In this document: positions 62,801 through 64,000 of the stretch, piece after piece
Position numbering within the stretch: the stretch's first letter is position 1
How the letters are laid out: each line of letters begins with the position of its first letter
DNA from: a bacterium
GTDB lineage: Bacteria > Babelota > Babeliae > Babelales > GCA-2401785
Direction of reading: 5' to 3'
Length of the DNA: 64,000 nt
Assembly (NCBI GenBank): GCA_023249975.1
Contig: JAHFBP010000003.1
Coordinates: 37,174-101,173 of the forward strand
Notes under the pieces: generated by a model
Databases searched by the model: none
The model's input: only the letters and a program-made list of their open reading frames with translations
What the model was told of the DNA's origin: nothing
Position numbers and translations under genes: made by a program

Positions 62801-64000
62801 ATGTAGCCATCAGCGTGAGGGTGTTCGCATTATTCACCACAGTAAACTGTGCTGCAGGATTTACCGGATCATCATCTTTGACTTCAAGATACTGTTCTGG
62901 ACCAGATCCAACTGTTTTAGTTGAACCATCTGAATTAAGCTCTGGCTGTGTTTTATTCTTTTGCACGCAAGTCACAAACATTGGCTGAGCTTTTGGGTCG
63001 AGCCCCATCCAAGAAAGCGCAATGACGGTGTTGGTTGCAGGAATTTTTGGATTAAATTCTTCAACCCCAAATGCTGCAATCAAAGACGTGAAAAGGGCTC
63101 GACTTAAATCAATTGAGTTATTCGGACTTTTTAGCAATGCGTCACTAGAAACGCCAGTGTCGCGCACATTACCCAAAGCAAATCCCAGTCGACTCATGAG
63201 GTCAGAACTTGGAACACCAAAATCAACATTCTTAAATTTTTGATTGAGCAAACCTGCTCGTGCAACAATGCGCTGCAAATCAGCCGAGGCCAAATTAGGT
63301 CGACGCGAAAGTCGCTCAATACTTTCCACAAATTCCTGAAAAGTGTATGGCGCCTTGAGTGCTGTAACCATGCCCGTCTGAAAGCCCTGAATATCCTGAA
63401 AAGTACCTACATCAGTGACAATTGAACCTTTAAAATTGGTATACGCAGGCGCTGAGGTGACAAAGCTGATCAATTGACGCAACCTGGCTGATGACTTAGG
63501 ATTGGTCGGATCAAGATCTGGCAGCAACTCAATTGTCGTGAGACTCGTGTCTGCAGGCGTTCCTGGCTGCAAGGCAGGATTGCCTGCCTTACCAAAAAAC
63601 TGGTCATCTTCATCATCAAGCCGATGTTTTACCAAGGTTCCAATTTGCTGCAAAATCGCAGGGTCTGCGGTCCTGAGTGAAGGGATTTTTACTTTAATCG
63701 CATCAATCACCGCAGCATGATTTGTCTGAGCCACAAATTCTGTTGCGATCGATGTCATCAATTGCTTCATAAAAACGTAATGTTTCGCATTATAAATATT
63801 AAGCGGACTTGATTTGTAAGTTGGGCCTCCGGCTCCAGGATACTGCTTGCCTTTACCATTAGCCCCTGGGACATAATCTGACGTTGCTCCATCCAGCCAG
63901 GTATTAATCGTTGCAATTTGTGCCGGAGTTGCTTGATCACGCATATCAATCAATTTTTTAACAATCATCAAAAAATTAGTAACTTCGTTGTCACCCCATG
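56880..64000 (-). CDS. Giant secreted-type protein, 5' end beyond the window (>2,370 aa)
   Basis: The frame is open to the right edge (in-frame codons WGDNEVTNF read up to base 64000), so the true start lies outside; the TTG at 63971 is not the start. The protein has beta-rich units (GYISVGPDNVVRVFND, AGYIHAATSPD, GGYLSVNISDTFVTTL, GGYLGLKYVEID) alternating with helical parts carrying LVNNRVTGIRLDSS and LRRPNLASADLQRI-type motifs. A long central region ends in FYTILSQARAKSIADHVEAF. The C-terminal ~100 residues are Ala/Pro/Gly/Ser-rich (ILGGLGGPSSAVPV) ending GGGAD. First gene of the visible array on the minus strand; 74 bp before the next. Function unknown. Confidence 0.75.
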   Translation of the reverse strand, partial: WGDNEVTNFLMIVKKLIDMRDQATPAQIATINTWLDGATSDYVPGANGKGKQYPGAGGPTYKSSPLNIYNAKHYVFMKQLMTSIATEFVAQTNHAAVIDAIKVKIPSLRTADPAILQQIGTLVKHRLDDEDDQFFGKAGNPALQPGTPADTSLTTIELLPDLDPTNPKSSARLRQLISFVTSAPAYTNFKGSIVTDVGTFQDIQGFQTGMVTALKAPYTFQEFVESIERLSRRPNLASADLQRIVARAGLLNQKFKNVDFGVPSSDLMSRLGFALGNVRDTGVSSDALLKSPNNSIDLSRALFTSLIAAFGVEEFNPKIPATNTVIALSWMGLDPKAQPMFVTCVQKNKTQPELNSDGSTKTVGSGPEQYLEVKDDDPVNPAAQFTVVNNANTLTLMATYYYNEDAGASASHYVQFDSTGKTPRYVGVSHSTMGTASDIRDGRLKLFAAGTTDSFSSLTLAKVNSTEVTNSVAQFTMEGDLPAASFKSKLFSTAGNTTQTFGYISVGPDNVVRVFNDLTKAPAGVMANNVLTAGPFQTFKIVVLDSFYVDLGASRLETVFNKRLNAIQNAIQAAISIQAGQSDGMEKRYRAAQELLRFVNDTFATLTVRGATPTDIQKNPKWIALGKAYDTVANQLTSFVASDARLTQTLSDIDAAMSNLFSPKNFVGMPQDGQTYILYAPNVGVSGRSGNYVQVENSQISGDTNYYARASATDPLSDATHFIVHQFRDIICIESVISPGKFLKRQLVDAKAFPNWTPASQASHTRLIFDTLVNSDYKNQDNEQFHFSVREAKNMTDGSLVIQARQLVAQVAGASAAVNNVLDQDAGYIHAATSPDATPDFYLRTIDLANASTLTNVVKDNATSFHLVQMTTFYKQLASARTQTDPVQRIGSYKNLASGVTTDTDIQLLFGEVDTFIETFRVDVTTWTAFLANIPVIAAFTDLFTSFETVFKSKLIQVATAAVAAQAANGLTPATSAQPAKSAGRSDLGKSLRATERKLVTPPENFAKNVLLDGSIIALKWTSPSGMVRYLTTHTVTDAPDVANLTAAKLTNAVTANKNIPGVASSDKTTKTYLEADGLVPADARSQFRVIIKNGAVILRSLSGADLIISSPQSSTVATTQSTLKTYVGTAIDEETAILSANKEKIKGLYEQYFRKYLSRVELVTHSIAVDATPDSKFLFDPVGTAQSFSLKSRNDGGGYLSVNISDTFVTTLNPLSLESSGMKRVENVLGQEEVSYEPTSFEKFTVVPISTYISGLGVIRTESDYLTRLTKYLSYVDGGKTADERQAFVDTIGSEVDNLTSNYVDLNDTYNLANPPVAPNLGHGLWEQWGDDVANPDIDAVYTSLFNRMDTVFKSDFADRVKSIRAKYQQGLQAVIGNFAPADGSTVALRMQVYRSANGNAVAAAGNAAGASGTAAFAAAAKAKADALAKIVMKGKTQAIIDAYSLALVAEAAQPQSTRYVRIIESQIQPGVFLVGASNVGEPDDILSDMTQFKVKIKGGRIGLKPVHEGTGYLASSMPTVAQVASWVPSKKSYETIVKATGTTFDTSAPSDQEVFDLEAVAEAPNQSLSAINLKNMETGGYLGLKYVEIDPTSGSPTPKNVWPSVMQIDPKTGMVATSSTTNPASIPVLTEIDPISSAKTIYTMSKYDSTAKTVTQTTTLYILTIDSITKKITTTAAPATSTMPQLAMLDDTLMLRTLDPDKTILTGSLMPFDESPQTGTPGIFNFEMIVLTDFYTILSQARAKSIADHVEAFAQVIPLVGSDDEIRLLIKEMYKFMTDAASVTADWKTLNIDPVHSRFVQIATLVNTQFTTFLSTDTSGMQAIVNNLMAVDTGISVQDFIARYTDLQNRLKVLTIDQVTQFMFDLTRLVNNRVTGIRLDSSWTSGQDAASGQSGTGTQALFKALSTAMTTALSSQTLDNVKAIGTALHTFVTAANPSGPTGESDIANMNMVKQMFTDNSPSSYAGAFNDPTSYNTWNTTVINDLAEIDKKIAATANTPVLSGAGGLSGQTNTTLQSYLSGITQTALGIPGLNVEQLNGDGKSEHVLGLQTWIQQQVYYNNAIVKSNKQADVKSLADSVGKAIKFQELYDYVNGWIGKDFLGTNEKQYVYIFLQKLVAPIWLNLAAYEEFPITNISDLLNRALANQFKDNTEDVPLSAATLAALGGVDPIIDTTTLARTWFKRINALLQNQYLQKTPPQYPSISADVYMAKFKVMAKNAIVLALAKTPISPVMTTELLRVIALEAATTPAIAPATTPVPVVAPLGGLLSDFNSLVNYIQKYVYPTDRATQALINTALGRNSLAGGASASGAFILGDGTSAISAATPAMSSPLILGGLGGPSSAVPVQSTPASLAPSSASATGGTLGGGAD

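Noticed and set aside
27654..63971. Many plus-strand open frames opposite the giants
   Set aside because: They are shadows: skewed composition, no RBS, while the minus-strand frames have signal peptides and domain-like repeats.
63971..64000. TTG at 63971 as the start of the right-edge giant
   Set aside because: The frame stays open to the window end with plausible residues, so the gene is cut by the edge.

Overview
The window looks like a piece of chromosome from an AT-leaning (about 40% GC by eye), host-associated bacterium with a reduced core genome and a large investment in secreted proteins. The closest match I can suggest is the Candidatus Dependentiae (TM6/Babeliales) group. That rests on gene style: sparse metabolism, standard bacterial translation genes, many signal-peptide proteins, WD40 and repeat giants, and a C-terminal Phe barrel protein. 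It is inference, not a database result.

Layout. 1-8141 holds accessory envelope genes: two small secreted proteins with matching leaders, a translationally coupled CBS-like/DapF-like pair, two convergent alpha/beta-hydrolase paralogues, a small cytosolic protein, a Pro-rich secreted protein and an outer-membrane-barrel-like protein. 8190-26799 is mostly housekeeping: rpsU-rbfA-prepilin peptidase, an NrnA-like DHH phosphoesterase, a secreted triplicate-repeat protein, folC, galU, pheS, tRNA-Phe, ffh, rpsP, khpA, trmD fused to a second SPOUT domain, rplS, small membrane proteins, murC coupled to an aminotransferase, tRNA-Ala and a CCA-adding-type nucleotidyltransferase with an HD domain. Divergent promoters between pheS and tRNA-Phe, and a promoter overlapping the trmD stop for rplS, can be read directly.

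26815-64000 is a 37-kb, all-minus-strand array of ten secreted proteins, from 230 to more than 2,370 residues, with little spacing. They are built from a limited set of modules: a beta-rich (trefoil-like) unit, alpha-helical units carrying a recurrent LVNxR signature, an LTxAQIxA octapeptide array, a Cys-containing SWLRWEYA repeat, a VQSAAFLV repeat, a beta-propeller-like region, and Gly/Pro/Ala-rich C-terminal tails. Several genes share 5' leaders, 3' ends and terminators, pointing to duplication and exchange of modules. I recognise no named family for most of it, and it is the best candidate in the window for an undescribed system, probably acting at the cell surface or on a host.

A second notable signal is a dispersed short repeat. 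One copy plus an inverted partner lies between galU and pheS. Another copy sits in frame inside murC, where it encodes an apparent insertion relative to ordinary MurC, resembling the palindromic elements of Rickettsia genes. No transposase, phage gene, CRISPR array or rRNA was seen.
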